Assembly: GCA_950295325.1 (NCBI GenBank)
Contig: OX485809.1
Location: 17,684,144 to 17,748,143, forward strand
Reading direction: 5' to 3'
DNA: 64,000 bases
Source: Polytrichum commune
Taxonomy: Eukaryota; Streptophyta; Polytrichopsida; Polytrichales; Polytrichaceae
Within the stretch, counting starts at the first letter, position 1. Every line of letters begins with the position of its first letter. The notes under the pieces were generated by a model. The model searched no databases, was not told the origin of the DNA, and saw nothing but the letters and a program-made list of their open reading frames with translations. This document shows positions 1 to 10,714 of this stretch, one piece after another. Both the position numbers and the translations under genes were made by a program.

Positions 1-262
1 GTTAAGTAACATTTGACTTGTTCGCGTTGGTTATACATGTTCGGTCATACGTCGGTGGCCCATTGTGCTTCGATCCAACGTTCCACACGCTCATTCCACA
101 TCCCCTCCCAATGTAACTCATCCTCTCTATGCAAAAATTCGACCGCCCCATTCTTCAAATGCGCCACGGGGGGACGCCATGTCACGAAGGTGGAAAGTCC
201 AAGGGTGCACAAAGGATCTCCAAAATATGCTTCCACTTGCAATACTAGGTCGTCACGGGCCT

Positions 263-317
263 TGGCTTGGTGGTTAGGGCTCGTGGCCCCTAATGAGGAG
301 GTTGTGGGTTCTATTCC
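263..317 (+). promoter_or_regulatory. RNA polymerase III A and B boxes of the SINE
   Basis: TGGCTTGGTGG (263-273) matches the tRNA A-box consensus TRGCNNAGTGG with one difference. GGTTCTATTCC (307-317) matches the B-box GGTTCGANNCC with one difference. Their 33-bp gap is tRNA-like. The head therefore derives from a tRNA gene, but the intervening sequence does not fold as an intact tRNA. Confidence 0.7.
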
Positions 318-1582
318 CCATGCCGGCGTGGTGCTCACCACCTTAGTCCACCCAACTATGGTGGGGGGGGGGGGGGGTCCTTGGACCTTGTTGTATGGGT
401 ACCTCAAAGCCCTTTGGGGGGATACCATGTCCGGTATCTTCAAGGCACTAGTGGCTAGCTAGGAGCTAGTATAGTGTGTCACTATAGTGTCCATCCTTGA
501 AAGGGGAGAGTAGTATTGCCCCAATGTCCCCTTGTCCGGTGGGCATCGGGTCATTGACATTACGAACGGACACTTTATTCACGCCAGCCCCTTGGTAAAA
601 AAGGGACCAGAGTTTCTATCTATCTATCTACAGTCTAACCTTGATAATGTCACCCTTGTTAATAGAACACCTTGATATTGTCACCTAAAAGTTTGAAACC
701 GATTTTCATAGTGTAAAACTCCCTCATTATTATCCCTATCACCCTTGGTAATGTCACTATTTTTTTTCAAAATTTGTAGTGTAAATGTGATAATACCAAG
801 TATGGATGGATTGCATGTGATGGTTGGATGGACATATTGTAGTAGCCGAACAGTACAGTACACTATTATTCTAACAATTCAGTCTGGATGAATGGTGATG
901 TTTTTACACATTGGGTGAAGAGTGAGAACCGAAGAATGGCATTGAAAGATAGAAAGATTTGCATTATTATGGATAATGCAGGAAGCCATGATATTCATGG
1001 TGAGGTCAAGAAAGTTATAGATGGGTTTAATGCTTTTGTACTCTCCCATATCACTATCTTGTTCCTTCCACCAAATGTGACTTTAGTTCTTCAGCCTTTG
1101 GATCAAGGAGTGATTGCAACATTCAAAATGTGCTATAAGGGCAAACTTGTTGCTTGGACTTTGCAACAAATTGATAACCACTCAAATGAAGATTTGGGGA
1201 AACTGAATGTTGATCTATTTCAAGCTATGCTATGGTGTGTGGCGGCATGGCATGAATTAGATGATCAAACCATTAGAAATTGTTGGAGAAAGTCCGCCAT
1301 ATTGCCTACAGAGTGGAATGCAAATATCAACAATTTTGATGAACGTATGAAGTCCAAAATGGAGGAAGCAGCTTTGGAATTGGGCAAGCTCATTGCCGCA
1401 TTGAATTTGGGTTTGGATGTCGAAGGCAAGCCTATATAAAAGATTTGTTCTTTGGAGTACTTAAACATGAAAGGTGGAGATGATTTTGAAATGGAATATT
1501 CTATTGAGGAGCTTGTGCAATTAGTGCAAGATGGCGAACATGTTCTTGATTCCATGGAAGTAGACCCATTGATTGTTGATAG

Positions 1583-3504
1583 TGTGAGGCCAAACCCCCC
1601 ACCCTTAAGCGTCCGTAGTCCGAGTAGTGGGTTTGGGCTCACATTCCTCCGCGGTATTGGATTTGGACTTGGATGAGTCCATAGTGCAAGGTTCACCCTT
1701 CAAGTGGTCTTGGATTTAACTTTGGTCTTTGCTTCCTTTGTCTTGCCATCGCGAGAGGGCTCCACATTCTCCATTAAGTTGTGCACGTGGTTTATTTTTA
1801 AAGAGAGGATGCAAGTGTTAAAAAAAACACTATTCTCTATAGTCAATCTCAAATACATTTACTTGTGAAAGCCACACATAACACTAACTAGCATAATGTA
1901 ACTAACTACTTGTCTATGAGCTAATTAGGTAGGCTATCTACTAAGCTCCTTCATGAACCCATCTCTTTACTTTCTAATTACATAAACCTAGCTCCTTCGT
2001 AAACCCAGCTCCTTCATAAACCCAGCTCCTTAGCTTCTAACTAAACAAACCCAGGTCCTTCATAAACCCAGCTCTTTACTTTCTAACTAAACAAACCCAG
2101 CTCCTTCATAAACCCAGCTCCTTCATGAACCCAGCTTCTTAGCTTCTAACTAAACAAACCCAGCTCCTTCATGAACCCAGCTCCTTAGCTTCTAACTAAA
2201 CAAACCCAGGTCCTTCATAAACCCAGCTCTTTACTTTCTAACTAAACAAACCCAGCTCCTTCATAAACCCAGCTCCTTCATAAACCCACAACTTTGTAGT
2301 TGTAATCCCCAACTACCTCACTAATTATTCAAGCCCTTAACTAATCTTCCTACCTAATTTCCCTAATTCTACTAACAACCCCTTTCTAATCACACAATTC
2401 TTCTCTAATCCTAAAATCCTCAAATCCTAGAGAGGAGAGGGGGAGAGAGAATTTCCTAACTTCACTAAGACTAACTAATCCACACAAGTATATTTTTGCA
2501 CTCATCACAACATCAAGTGCTCAACTCTTAAACATGGAACTTGCAACCACGTGTATTCAAAACATGAACTTAAAGTACCACAAATTGGAATCATGAATTA
2601 ACTTTAAAATCCTTCACGTCAACACTAATTCTACCAAGAGGTCAAGCCCTCTTCAAGGCTAACAAGCCTTGGCTCTCAAACTAAAAACTAAGCACACACA
2701 TGTGCTCCAATATGGCTTCCCACACCCACACTTATAACTCGTGGGGTGCCTTGGAGCACAAAGGAAAGAGAGCATGAGTGAGGGAAGAATGAGGGATTAT
2801 ATAGTAAGCTTGAGGGGGTGAGCACCCTCAAGGCTCACGATAAGCCCTTGAGATTTCCTCCTACTTAGTAGGCGCCAATCCTATCTTCTAAGCCTTCCTC
2901 CCTCAAATGATCAACAAGGATCATAATTCGAACATTTAACTAGCCTTGGCTTTCTACCTACCACACTTTACCAAACTTGGGATGCTTCAACCCAAACTTA
3001 GCCTCCTTCGCTTTCCGCCGCCATAACTTTCTCCCCTTACTTTCCCAAATCGTCGCTCACCACTTAATTCAAACCACGATGCTTAACTCGTGATTTGATT
3101 GGTGCTTTGAGAATTTTCTTATCCTCCACCTTGCATTCTTCCTTGGGCCTTCCCCATTAAGTGGCCATGATGAGGTGGTCCACTTGTGCGCTCCATGTGA
3201 TCCTCCATTCATCCCAATTCGAATGCACTTGCCTCTTGAGTCACTTTGGTTGTCTCCATCCATTTGTACTAGCCTACTCACTAACTACTCAATCCAAGTT
3301 CTCCTTACCTATCCTCATTCACTCAAATCCTTCCGAAGGTAAAAACACAATAACAACTCACATCCTAGCCTCTTACAACATGGTACTTCTAAGACTAACA
3401 TTTCACTCTTTTTATATTTTTGTGAAGTAACATGCTACTTCAAAGTGCATCAACTAACGTTTCAAGGGTCTAAGACTAAATGTGGGCACCCTTTTGGGCT
3501 CACA
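1583..3504 (-). repeat. LTR (3' LTR in element sense)
   Basis: Left-hand copy of the 1,922-bp direct repeat, with ends TGTGAGGCC and GGGCTCACA. It carries the same internal tandem repeats and TATA-like site as the right-hand copy at an offset of 9,132 bp. Confidence 0.93.
1960..2290. repeat. Tandem repeats inside the LTR
   Basis: Short units built on AACCCAGCTCCTTCATAA, alternating with CTTCTAACTAAACAA spacers, repeat about a dozen times. An identical array lies at 11092-11422 in the other LTR. In element sense this is at the downstream end of the LTR, after the TATA-like site. Confidence 0.85.
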
Positions 3505-3718
3505 TAATTGACGACCATCGGGGGATGAATCCAAACATCTCTTGCTCCAAGGGTAAGTTGCCTAGTCAAGCTCGGTACTCCTTACATCTACTTCCCGATG
3601 TACGGGTAGGAAAGAGCTCACCATTCAACGTTTCCAATTGAATTGAATTATTAGGAAAGACCTCATAGACAAGGTAAGGTCCTAACCATACCGCATTGAA
3701 TTTCGCCGGAAATTCAAG

Positions 3719-6700
3719 CTATCGTGCGTCTTGAATCATGACCATCATTCCCGGTGTTAGGGCCCTTCTCTTATGTCGTTTGTCGAAAGTAATCTTTCTC
3801 CTTCTTTGGATTGCCTCAATATGTTGAGCCGCCATTCTCCTCCCTTCGTCAAGTGCTTCCAAATCGGTTAGTCGATTTCGTAAGGATTGACTTTCGGTAA
3901 GTCTCGTACTCACGGCCACCCTAAGTGACTCGACTTCATATTCGATTGGTAGTGTCGCTTCAAGACCATAGACTAAGGAAAATGGTGTGGCACGCGTAGT
4001 TACCTTATAGGTTGTACGGTATGCCCAAAGTGCCGCCGTTAGTTTCGTATCCCAATCCCGCTTCGAGTCTATAACCGTCTTGCGTAGTATACTCACCAAA
4101 ATTCCGTTAACCCTTTCCGTTTGTCCATTGGTTTGTGGGTGGTAGGGAGTAGTCTTCCGGTGATCAATTTTAAATTTCTCTGTCATCTCTCGAATCAAGT
4201 CATTCAAAAAGTGAGTACCCCTATCGCTTACTAGGATCTTCGGCACCCCGAACCGCGAAATTATGTTTTCGTACATAAATGTTGCCGCGTGTTCCGCCGT
4301 GTCGGTCTTCACCGCTTTGGCTTCCGCCCACTTGGTGAGGTACTCGGTTGCCACCACAATATATTTCATTCCTTTTGAAGATTGGGGATGGACCTCACCC
4401 ACATAGTCGATGCCCCATTTTTCGAAAGGAATTAAGGGTAATGATACATGTAAAGGCATCTCCATTCTAAGGTCGTTTCGGGCATACCGTTGGCAAGCGT
4501 CGCATTTCCTTACATAGTCATGGGCATCCTTAAATAGTGTAGGCCAAAAGTAGCCCGCTCTAAGTATTTTTTGCCCGGTGAGTTGACCCGAGAAGTGACC
4601 GCCGCAAGCGCTATCGTGGCAAGCGATTAAAATCGCTTCAACCTCCGTTTTTGACACGCATCGTCGTAAAATACCATCGGACCCCCTTCTAAAGAACCTA
4701 TGGCCCACTACAACAAATTGCCTACTATTTACCCTCACCTTCCTTCTCTCTTCTTTTGTCCACTCTTTGGGCAACTTGTGGGTTGTTAGAAATTCCACTA
4801 TGCCCGCATACCACTCCGGTGTAGAAGTGACCACAAAGAGGCTATCATCTACTAACATATCATTTACCGGATTTTTTCCTATCTCCTCCGACAACCTAGA
4901 CAAGTGGTCCGCTTGTAAATGCATACGACCCGGTTTATATTCCACCGTGTAGTCGAATTCTTCTAATAACAAAACCCACCTAGCTAACCTACCACTTAAC
5001 TCCGCCTTGTTAATTAGATACTTGATAGCCATGTGGTCAACAAAAAATACAACCGGGTTGCACATGAGGTAATGCCTAAACTTTTTAACGGAAAACACCA
5101 TGGCTAGGCACTCCCTCTCCGTTGTAGAGTAGTTTCTTTCGGCGGGGGTCAATTGCTTACTCGCATAAGCTATAGGTTGATCCTTCTCTTTTTCTCCCGT
5201 TGCTTGACAAAGCGCACTCCCTATTGCCACATTACTAGCATCACAATAGACGTGAAAAGGTTTACCCCAATTGGGTGGTATCAACACCGGATAGGTGCTC
5301 AACCTATCCCGCAATTCCTCAAAGGCTTTTTGACAAGCATCCGTCCACTCGAATTTGACATCTTTTTTGAGCAAATGGGTAATGGGCACCGCTATCTTTG
5401 AAAAATTAGGAATAAGTTCCCGGTACCATCCCACATGTCCTAACAACTTAGAGATCCCCTTGGAATTGGTTGGAGTTGCCAAGTCGCTTATGGCCGCAAT
5501 CTTATCCGGATCGGGTTCTCTACCTTTCTCACTAACAACATAACCCAACAACACTCCCTTATTCACTCCCAAAAATGTCTTATCCGGGTTCAATGCTAAC
5601 CTCATCTTCCTACACCTAACCAATGCCTCCCTAACACAATGTAGGTGATCATCCACATTACTTTGTGTGCTAAAATCGTCCACAAAGACGGTCATGGATT
5701 TGAACAACAAGTCGGTGAAGATATACATTACTAATCGTTGGAAAGTAGCCGGGGCATTACATAACCCAAATGGCATCACTACCCACACAAAAGTACCCCA
5801 AGGTGTAGTAAAAGCCGTTTTATGGATATCTTGGAGGGCTATGGAAATTTGATTATAACCCGCATACCCATCCATAAAGGTATATCGCGAATGACCTCCA
5901 ACCTCCTCAAGCAACAAGGTGATAAAAGGTAAGGGGAAGTGATCCTTTTGTGTGCACGAATTCAATTTCCTATAGTCGACACAAACCCTTAATTTCCCAT
6001 TTTTTTTCTTTACTAAGACCATAGGAGAAACCCAATCCGTGATTTCCACCGGCTTGATAAACCCGGCCTTCAATAACCTTTCCAATTCCGCTTTCACCAA
6101 CAATTGCAATTGAGGATTCATCCTCCTCTCCTTTTGTCTAATTGGCCTCGCCCCCGGAATTAAAGGAATCCGGTGCTCTACCATTTCCCTAGGAATTCCC
6201 TTAAGCTCATCGTAGGACCATGCAAAAGTATCACTAAACTCATCCACCAAATTGCTATACTCCCTAACCTCTTTCTCCCCCAATTTGGAGCCCATCTTCA
6301 TTTGTCGGGTTTTTCCATTCTTTAATTTCACATCCACGTACCGCCAATCCGCTTCCGACACATGTGCTTGTTCCTCTTTGTTCCGATACCAATCGGAAGG
6401 CACATTGGGGTAATCTTTCACATCTTGACCTACAACTATCCCCGTAGACGTGGTCTTGAAATGTAAAGGCTCCTCCAATTTCGATGACTCAATAATCACA
6501 TCTTCCTCTTGAGTCCCATCTACATGAATTAAACTAACCTCACCCTCTTCCACGTCATCTACCCAAGGTGTTAACCCACCGCTAATCCACTCTTCCTCGG
6601 TGAGCACCTCACATGGCTCCAACAATGAGCCCTCTCCTAAACTAACACTAGGAAATTCACTCCCTAAGCCTACTTGGTGAAATGTAACCATTACATCAAC

Positions 6701-9700
6701 CTCGGACTCGGGGTACTCCCTTAGCCATTGGGCATAATCCCCATTATCCCCATAATTGTAAAAATTAGGACCTAGACTTCCCGAGCCCGAATCTATAACA
6801 ACCCTTTGACCTTCGGGATGGACGACTCCCACCAATGCCTTGCCAATCTCATTCTCGTTTAAGTCATCAATTTCCTTCTCCAATGGCAAATACATCTCCT
6901 TCTTCATCCATCCTTCTAATGAACCAATGGACACTATGACCCTATTACCCTCCGGACCATAAGTGATGGATGGTTTAGGTCCACCCCAATTGACCATAGC
7001 ATTCGCCATCCGCAACCAAGGCCTACCTAGCAAAATGGGGAAGGTGTCCTTGTTGGAGTGCATTTTAATGACATGGAAGGTGACCAAGTACTCCTCACCT
7101 CCCGTAGTCATTCTACAATCCTTGATCATCCCCAAAGGCGTAGTCGAACTTTGATTTGCCATATTTATGACCAAAGGTGAAGGCCCCGTGAGTCCAAGTC
7201 CCAATTTTTTCATAGTATCCTCCGGTAGTATATTTAGACTACTCCCTCCGTCGACTAGCAGATTAGGAACCACCTTATCTACTATAACAACTTCTATTTC
7301 TATAGCTTTCACGTCTCTTCCACCTTGTGATTGGATCCTAGCGGCTATTTTAGCTTTCACCTTCCTCATCCTCTTGTGTACCGGCATTCCCTCCTTTAAT
7401 GTTTTCCTTGCCGTGGGTGAAATTTCCAATAGTTGGCCGAAAGTAATATCCGCCTTGAGTGTACTAAGGTCCGCCCACAAGTCGTACCCGGTAGATCTTT
7501 CCACCTTAGAATTACCCACTACGTCGAATTCGTCTACGGGAACCCCCGGTCCTTCCCATTCACCCACATCGCTATTATCCAAGTCATGTACCGCATTAGT
7601 CCTCTCCCTATCTTGTAAAATTATATTTTCCCTCTCCACATCCTTAGTAGCTCTTCTAGCTACCCTATCCAACTCGGAGAGATTAATCTCTTCATCCGAA
7701 GAGTAATTTCCTTGCTCTCCTATTCCTACCTCCAACGGGGCATCCCCTCTCCTAGCCCTAGTAGTTACCGCTAGTGCAGGTGCTTCTTCAACCACACCCT
7801 TACCCTTCACTAACTCATATGTAATAGCATTGGTGTGAGGAGGCCATTGACTTTGCTCCTCTCCAATTCTCGTTGGGAGAGGAAGCATGTCATCACATGT
7901 GGCCTCCAACACTCCATCCATGAACCTAACATCTTGGGAGTGAGATGGTCCCGGATCCGTTGGAGGCGCTTGTCTCCCGTTACTACCATTAGGTGGAACT
8001 CCTTGTCTATTTTGTATTGGAATGTAACCGGTTGTAGTTTGCAAGCCCGCCGGTGGATGAAAAGTTTGCCTAGCATTACTATGGTCATAGTATAAGTTAG
8101 GTGGCCTAAGTTCATTGGCCGGTACTCCTTGTGGCCTAGCACCTCGCATATTATCCCTTGCTTGTTGTTGTGGATTAGCCACCGGGTAAGGGACATTAAT
8201 TATTTTGTCCGGTTGGCGACACGTATCCGAGGGATGACTTCCTCCACAATTGCTACAATTAAACTCTTGACCTTCGGACCAACATTGTCCTTGAGCGTGC
8301 CACCTTCCACAAAAGGGATGAAATTCCTTCTTCTCTAAATTTTGGCCACCTTGCCCTCTAGGTTGTGGTCCTCTATTGCTTCCATTTCCATAGTGAGGTG
8401 GCGCTTGACCTCGTTGATTTTGTTGAGGTGGGTTACCGTTTCCTCTTTGGTCACGGTTTTGTCCACTTCTACAAAATTGACGCGTGTGGCCCGGTTGGCC
8501 ACATTGGACACACCATAATCCGGAAGAATGCCTACCCGACTCAACCGGGGGTGGAGGCCCCGGTTGTTGACTCCGGATCATTAATGACATTTGATCCGTG
8601 AGGCTTTGCATTTGTTTTATCATAGCCTCTTGGAATCCTAGTTGGCTAGCACCTAGTCTTCTCTCAACCTCCTCCAAGTGTGGATCCGTTCTAGGGGCCG
8701 GTAGTGCCAAAAGAGGTGCCGGTTCCCTAACCGCTAAAGGTCGGGGACCGGTGTCCACAATGGCATATGGAATTTGGTTCTCATACTTAGCGGGTTCTAC
8801 CGCTACCACCCTAGGGCGTATGGGGATGAATTGTGGGATCAATTCATCCTCCCTTCTCCATAGCCTTTCGTGATCTTTATCCAAGTTTTCAATATCTCTA
8901 GCCGCACGCTTGGCATCCGCCAAGGTCAAGGGATTCCTTTCTAGAACACCCCTAATAGTTCCGGACTTAAAAAACCCTTGAATGAAAAATTGCTTTAGCG
9001 TGTCGTCGTTGAGCATGGTACCCACAAATCTAGTGCACACTAAATCAAACCTCCTAATGTAAGCCGAAATTTCTTCCTCCCTTCCTTGCTTCAATGACGA
9101 CAATGCCCTTAATGCGGTACTTTGACCCACTTCCGGCCTAAATTCGTTAAGAAACTCCCTTTGTAATTGTTCCCATCCCCTAAAATGTCCCTCGGCATGA
9201 TCCCGATACCATTCATAGGCTTCCCCCTCTAGAGTGGTAGGAAACCACACTAACCAATAACCCGGGTCGGTTATGAGGAAGCTAGCCAACCGTTCGATAT
9301 ACCGTTCCATGTGCCGAGAGGGGTCCTCATCCTTGGTTCCATAAAATTTAGGGAGATGAGATGGCATATCCATCGCCGCTAAATTTTGTGGAACCACAAT
9401 TGGTAGGCCTCTTGGCCTAACCAATGGGTCTATTGGAGGTATAGGAGGTATGGGCGGAATTGGGGGTATGGGTGGTGGATCCATCCCCCGTTCCTCGGCC
9501 ATGGTGACCGGTGAACTATTCAACAATCCCCTATCAACTTCTACCGGGAATTCTTCTCTAAGTGTGTAATTTTCCGAAGAAGTTTCACCACTCAATTTGG
9601 AGGGAGTGATCTCCTCTTCAAGTTGAGCTCCAAGTTCTAAGGTGTCTAGAATTGACCTAGTCCTAGGTTCGACGTTCAAACAACTCTCTATTCTAACATT

Positions 9701-9805
9701 ATCTTGTTCTAATCTATCACTGATTTTAGAAGACCGCCTCTTTCGAGTAGATTTCTCTAGTCCTACTATCAAACTTGGTTTTTGTGAGCAAGTCCTACCT
9801 TGCAT
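3719..9805 (-). CDS. Gag-pol polyprotein of the Ty3/gypsy element (2,028 codons, C-terminal stop)
   Basis: A single frame in the order gag, protease, reverse transcriptase, RNase H, integrase. Gag carries a CCHC knuckle, CVQCGQPGHTRQFC, near residue 431, and a second Cys/His cluster soon after. Protease has LLVDGGSSLNIL near residue 849, with DGG in place of the usual DT/SG. RT has VCVDYRKLN (about 1274) and FVDDF (about 1374). RNase H has YCDAS (about 1517). Integrase has an HHCC finger (about 1729-1770) and acidic residues in IDYVGE (about 1801), SDRGTHF (about 1860) and QTERVN (about 1895), the expected DD35E order. All catalytic motifs look intact. The stop TAG (3721-3719) interrupts a frame that stays open for about 50 more codons to a TGA at 3568-3566; that tail looks like the normal post-integrase region, so the TAG is probably a recent nonsense mutation. 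Confidence 0.9.
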   Translation of the reverse strand: MQGRTCSQKPSLIVGLEKSTRKRRSSKISDRLEQDNVRIESCLNVEPRTRSILDTLELGAQLEEEITPSKLSGETSSENYTLREEFPVEVDRGLLNSSPVTMAEERGMDPPPIPPIPPIPPIPPIDPLVRPRGLPIVVPQNLAAMDMPSHLPKFYGTKDEDPSRHMERYIERLASFLITDPGYWLVWFPTTLEGEAYEWYRDHAEGHFRGWEQLQREFLNEFRPEVGQSTALRALSSLKQGREEEISAYIRRFDLVCTRFVGTMLNDDTLKQFFIQGFFKSGTIRGVLERNPLTLADAKRAARDIENLDKDHERLWRREDELIPQFIPIRPRVVAVEPAKYENQIPYAIVDTGPRPLAVREPAPLLALPAPRTDPHLEEVERRLGASQLGFQEAMIKQMQSLTDQMSLMIRSQQPGPPPPVESGRHSSGLWCVQCGQPGHTRQFCRSGQNRDQRGNGNPPQQNQRGQAPPHYGNGSNRGPQPRGQGGQNLEKKEFHPFCGRWHAQGQCWSEGQEFNCSNCGGSHPSDTCRQPDKIINVPYPVANPQQQARDNMRGARPQGVPANELRPPNLYYDHSNARQTFHPPAGLQTTTGYIPIQNRQGVPPNGSNGRQAPPTDPGPSHSQDVRFMDGVLEATCDDMLPLPTRIGEEQSQWPPHTNAITYELVKGKGVVEEAPALAVTTRARRGDAPLEVGIGEQGNYSSDEEINLSELDRVARRATKDVERENIILQDRERTNAVHDLDNSDVGEWEGPGVPVDEFDVVGNSKVERSTGYDLWADLSTLKADITFGQLLEISPTARKTLKEGMPVHKRMRKVKAKIAARIQSQGGRDVKAIEIEVVIVDKVVPNLLVDGGSSLNILPEDTMKKLGLGLTGPSPLVINMANQSSTTPLGMIKDCRMTTGGEEYLVTFHVIKMHSNKDTFPILLGRPWLRMANAMVNWGGPKPSITYGPEGNRVIVSIGSLEGWMKKEMYLPLEKEIDDLNENEIGKALVGVVHPEGQRVVIDSGSGSLGPNFYNYGDNGDYAQWLREYPESEVDVMVTFHQVGLGSEFPSVSLGEGSLLEPCEVLTEEEWISGGLTPWVDDVEEGEVSLIHVDGTQEEDVIIESSKLEEPLHFKTTSTGIVVGQDVKDYPNVPSDWYRNKEEQAHVSEADWRYVDVKLKNGKTRQMKMGSKLGEKEVREYSNLVDEFSDTFAWSYDELKGIPREMVEHRIPLIPGARPIRQKERRMNPQLQLLVKAELERLLKAGFIKPVEITDWVSPMVLVKKKNGKLRVCVDYRKLNSCTQKDHFPLPFITLLLEEVGGHSRYTFMDGYAGYNQISIALQDIHKTAFTTPWGTFVWVVMPFGLCNAPATFQRLVMYIFTDLLFKSMTVFVDDFSTQSNVDDHLHCVREALVRCRKMRLALNPDKTFLGVNKGVLLGYVVSEKGREPDPDKIAAISDLATPTNSKGISKLLGHVGWYRELIPNFSKIAVPITHLLKKDVKFEWTDACQKAFEELRDRLSTYPVLIPPNWGKPFHVYCDASNVAIGSALCQATGEKEKDQPIAYASKQLTPAERNYSTTERECLAMVFSVKKFRHYLMCNPVVFFVDHMAIKYLINKAELSGRLARWVLLLEEFDYTVEYKPGRMHLQADHLSRLSEEIGKNPVNDMLVDDSLFVVTSTPEWYAGIVEFLTTHKLPKEWTKEERRKVRVNSRQFVVVGHRFFRRGSDGILRRCVSKTEVEAILIACHDSACGGHFSGQLTGQKILRAGYFWPTLFKDAHDYVRKCDACQRYARNDLRMEMPLHVSLPLIPFEKWGIDYVGEVHPQSSKGMKYIVVATEYLTKWAEAKAVKTDTAEHAATFMYENIISRFGVPKILVSDRGTHFLNDLIREMTEKFKIDHRKTTPYHPQTNGQTERVNGILVSILRKTVIDSKRDWDTKLTAALWAYRTTYKVTTRATPFSLVYGLEATLPIEYEVESLRVAVSTRLTESQSLRNRLTDLEALDEGRRMAAQHIEAIQRRRKITFDKRHKRRALTPGMMVMIQDAR

Positions 9806-10692
9806 TCCATAAGAATCGATCGACCCTCACTTGACCACACATAATCCTAGCAATTCCCCTCTTAATATTTTCACTTGTCTTGGTGTGGTTATAATTTTTT
9901 TAGGAGGTGAGGAAAAGAACCTTCAAGCCCACTTAGGTGAAAGAATCCCAATAGGGGATAGGCATGTTCATGTTAATTTTTTGGTTAAGTTGAAGCATCA
10001 CCTCCGCACCTTCCCGCAAATTAACACTCACCACAATACCGATTGTGAGGGGGTGACCTTCCGAGTAGATTATGTTAAAAGTCGAGGCTTCACCCTTCAA
10101 CTTCTCACACCATCCACAATTCGGGAATTACCCTCTACAACGGATAACAACAATCACGAGTACAAAAGGCATTCCTTAATTAGTTAATGAGTTCACTTTG
10201 AAGAAATAAACATACCTTGAGCAATCGCATCCCCCTGTGAGTTAGCACTCCCCTCAATCGTGACTCAATGTAACAACACCATAAACTTTGTGAAATATTA
10301 ATTTAATCTAGAGCATGAAATGACAACTCCCAAAACTTTGAGACTCACCCCGAGGTGAGTGTCAAAGTTCAATGTCCTAAGGTGAATTTACCCTCTAATG
10401 TTTTAATGAGCTACTCGGTTATAGGTTCCTTTTAAGTTCTTAGCAAATCCCCAAAAAGGTTGAGGACGTACCTTCGCCGCGCTCCTTCCTCAAAAATGAA
10501 TTTGCGTAATTGACAATGCAATTCATTCCAAGGAATAGTTGAAATACAATGAATTCAAATGTAACCCACAGAGAGAATACTTACCGAGTTTCGGGTGCTC
10601 ATTCCCTTCTCTCAAGTTTGTGTCTCCAATTTTTCCTAGTTGCCTCCAAGTCTCCTAGTCGCCTCCAAGTCTTGTAACTACCTTCCGCTTCG
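9806..10692 (-). other. Gypsy leader between primer-binding site and gag start
   Basis: About 0.9 kb of 5' untranslated leader inside the element. A plus-strand frame of 118 codons (9831-10187) is antisense to element transcription and shows no recognisable domain. I see no second gene here. Confidence 0.5.
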
Positions 10693-10710
10693 CTCCCGGC
10701 AGACGCACCA
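10693..10710 (-). other. Primer-binding site of the gypsy element
   Basis: Four bases (TAAT) after the LTR edge, the minus strand reads TGGTGCGTCTGCCGGGAG. This is complementary to a tRNA 3' end terminating ACGCACCA with acceptor strand GCGTCTG. From memory this matches a plant tRNA-Gly (UCC anticodon); a tRNA set from the organism would settle it. Confidence 0.75.
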
Positions 10711-10714
10711 ATTA

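Noticed and set aside
3069-3430. Small frames repeated at 12201-12562
   Set aside because: They lie inside the LTRs and repeat only because the LTRs are duplicated; no known product.
7167-7706. 179-codon plus-strand frame inside the gypsy element
   Set aside because: Antisense shadow of the protease/gag region; no domain.
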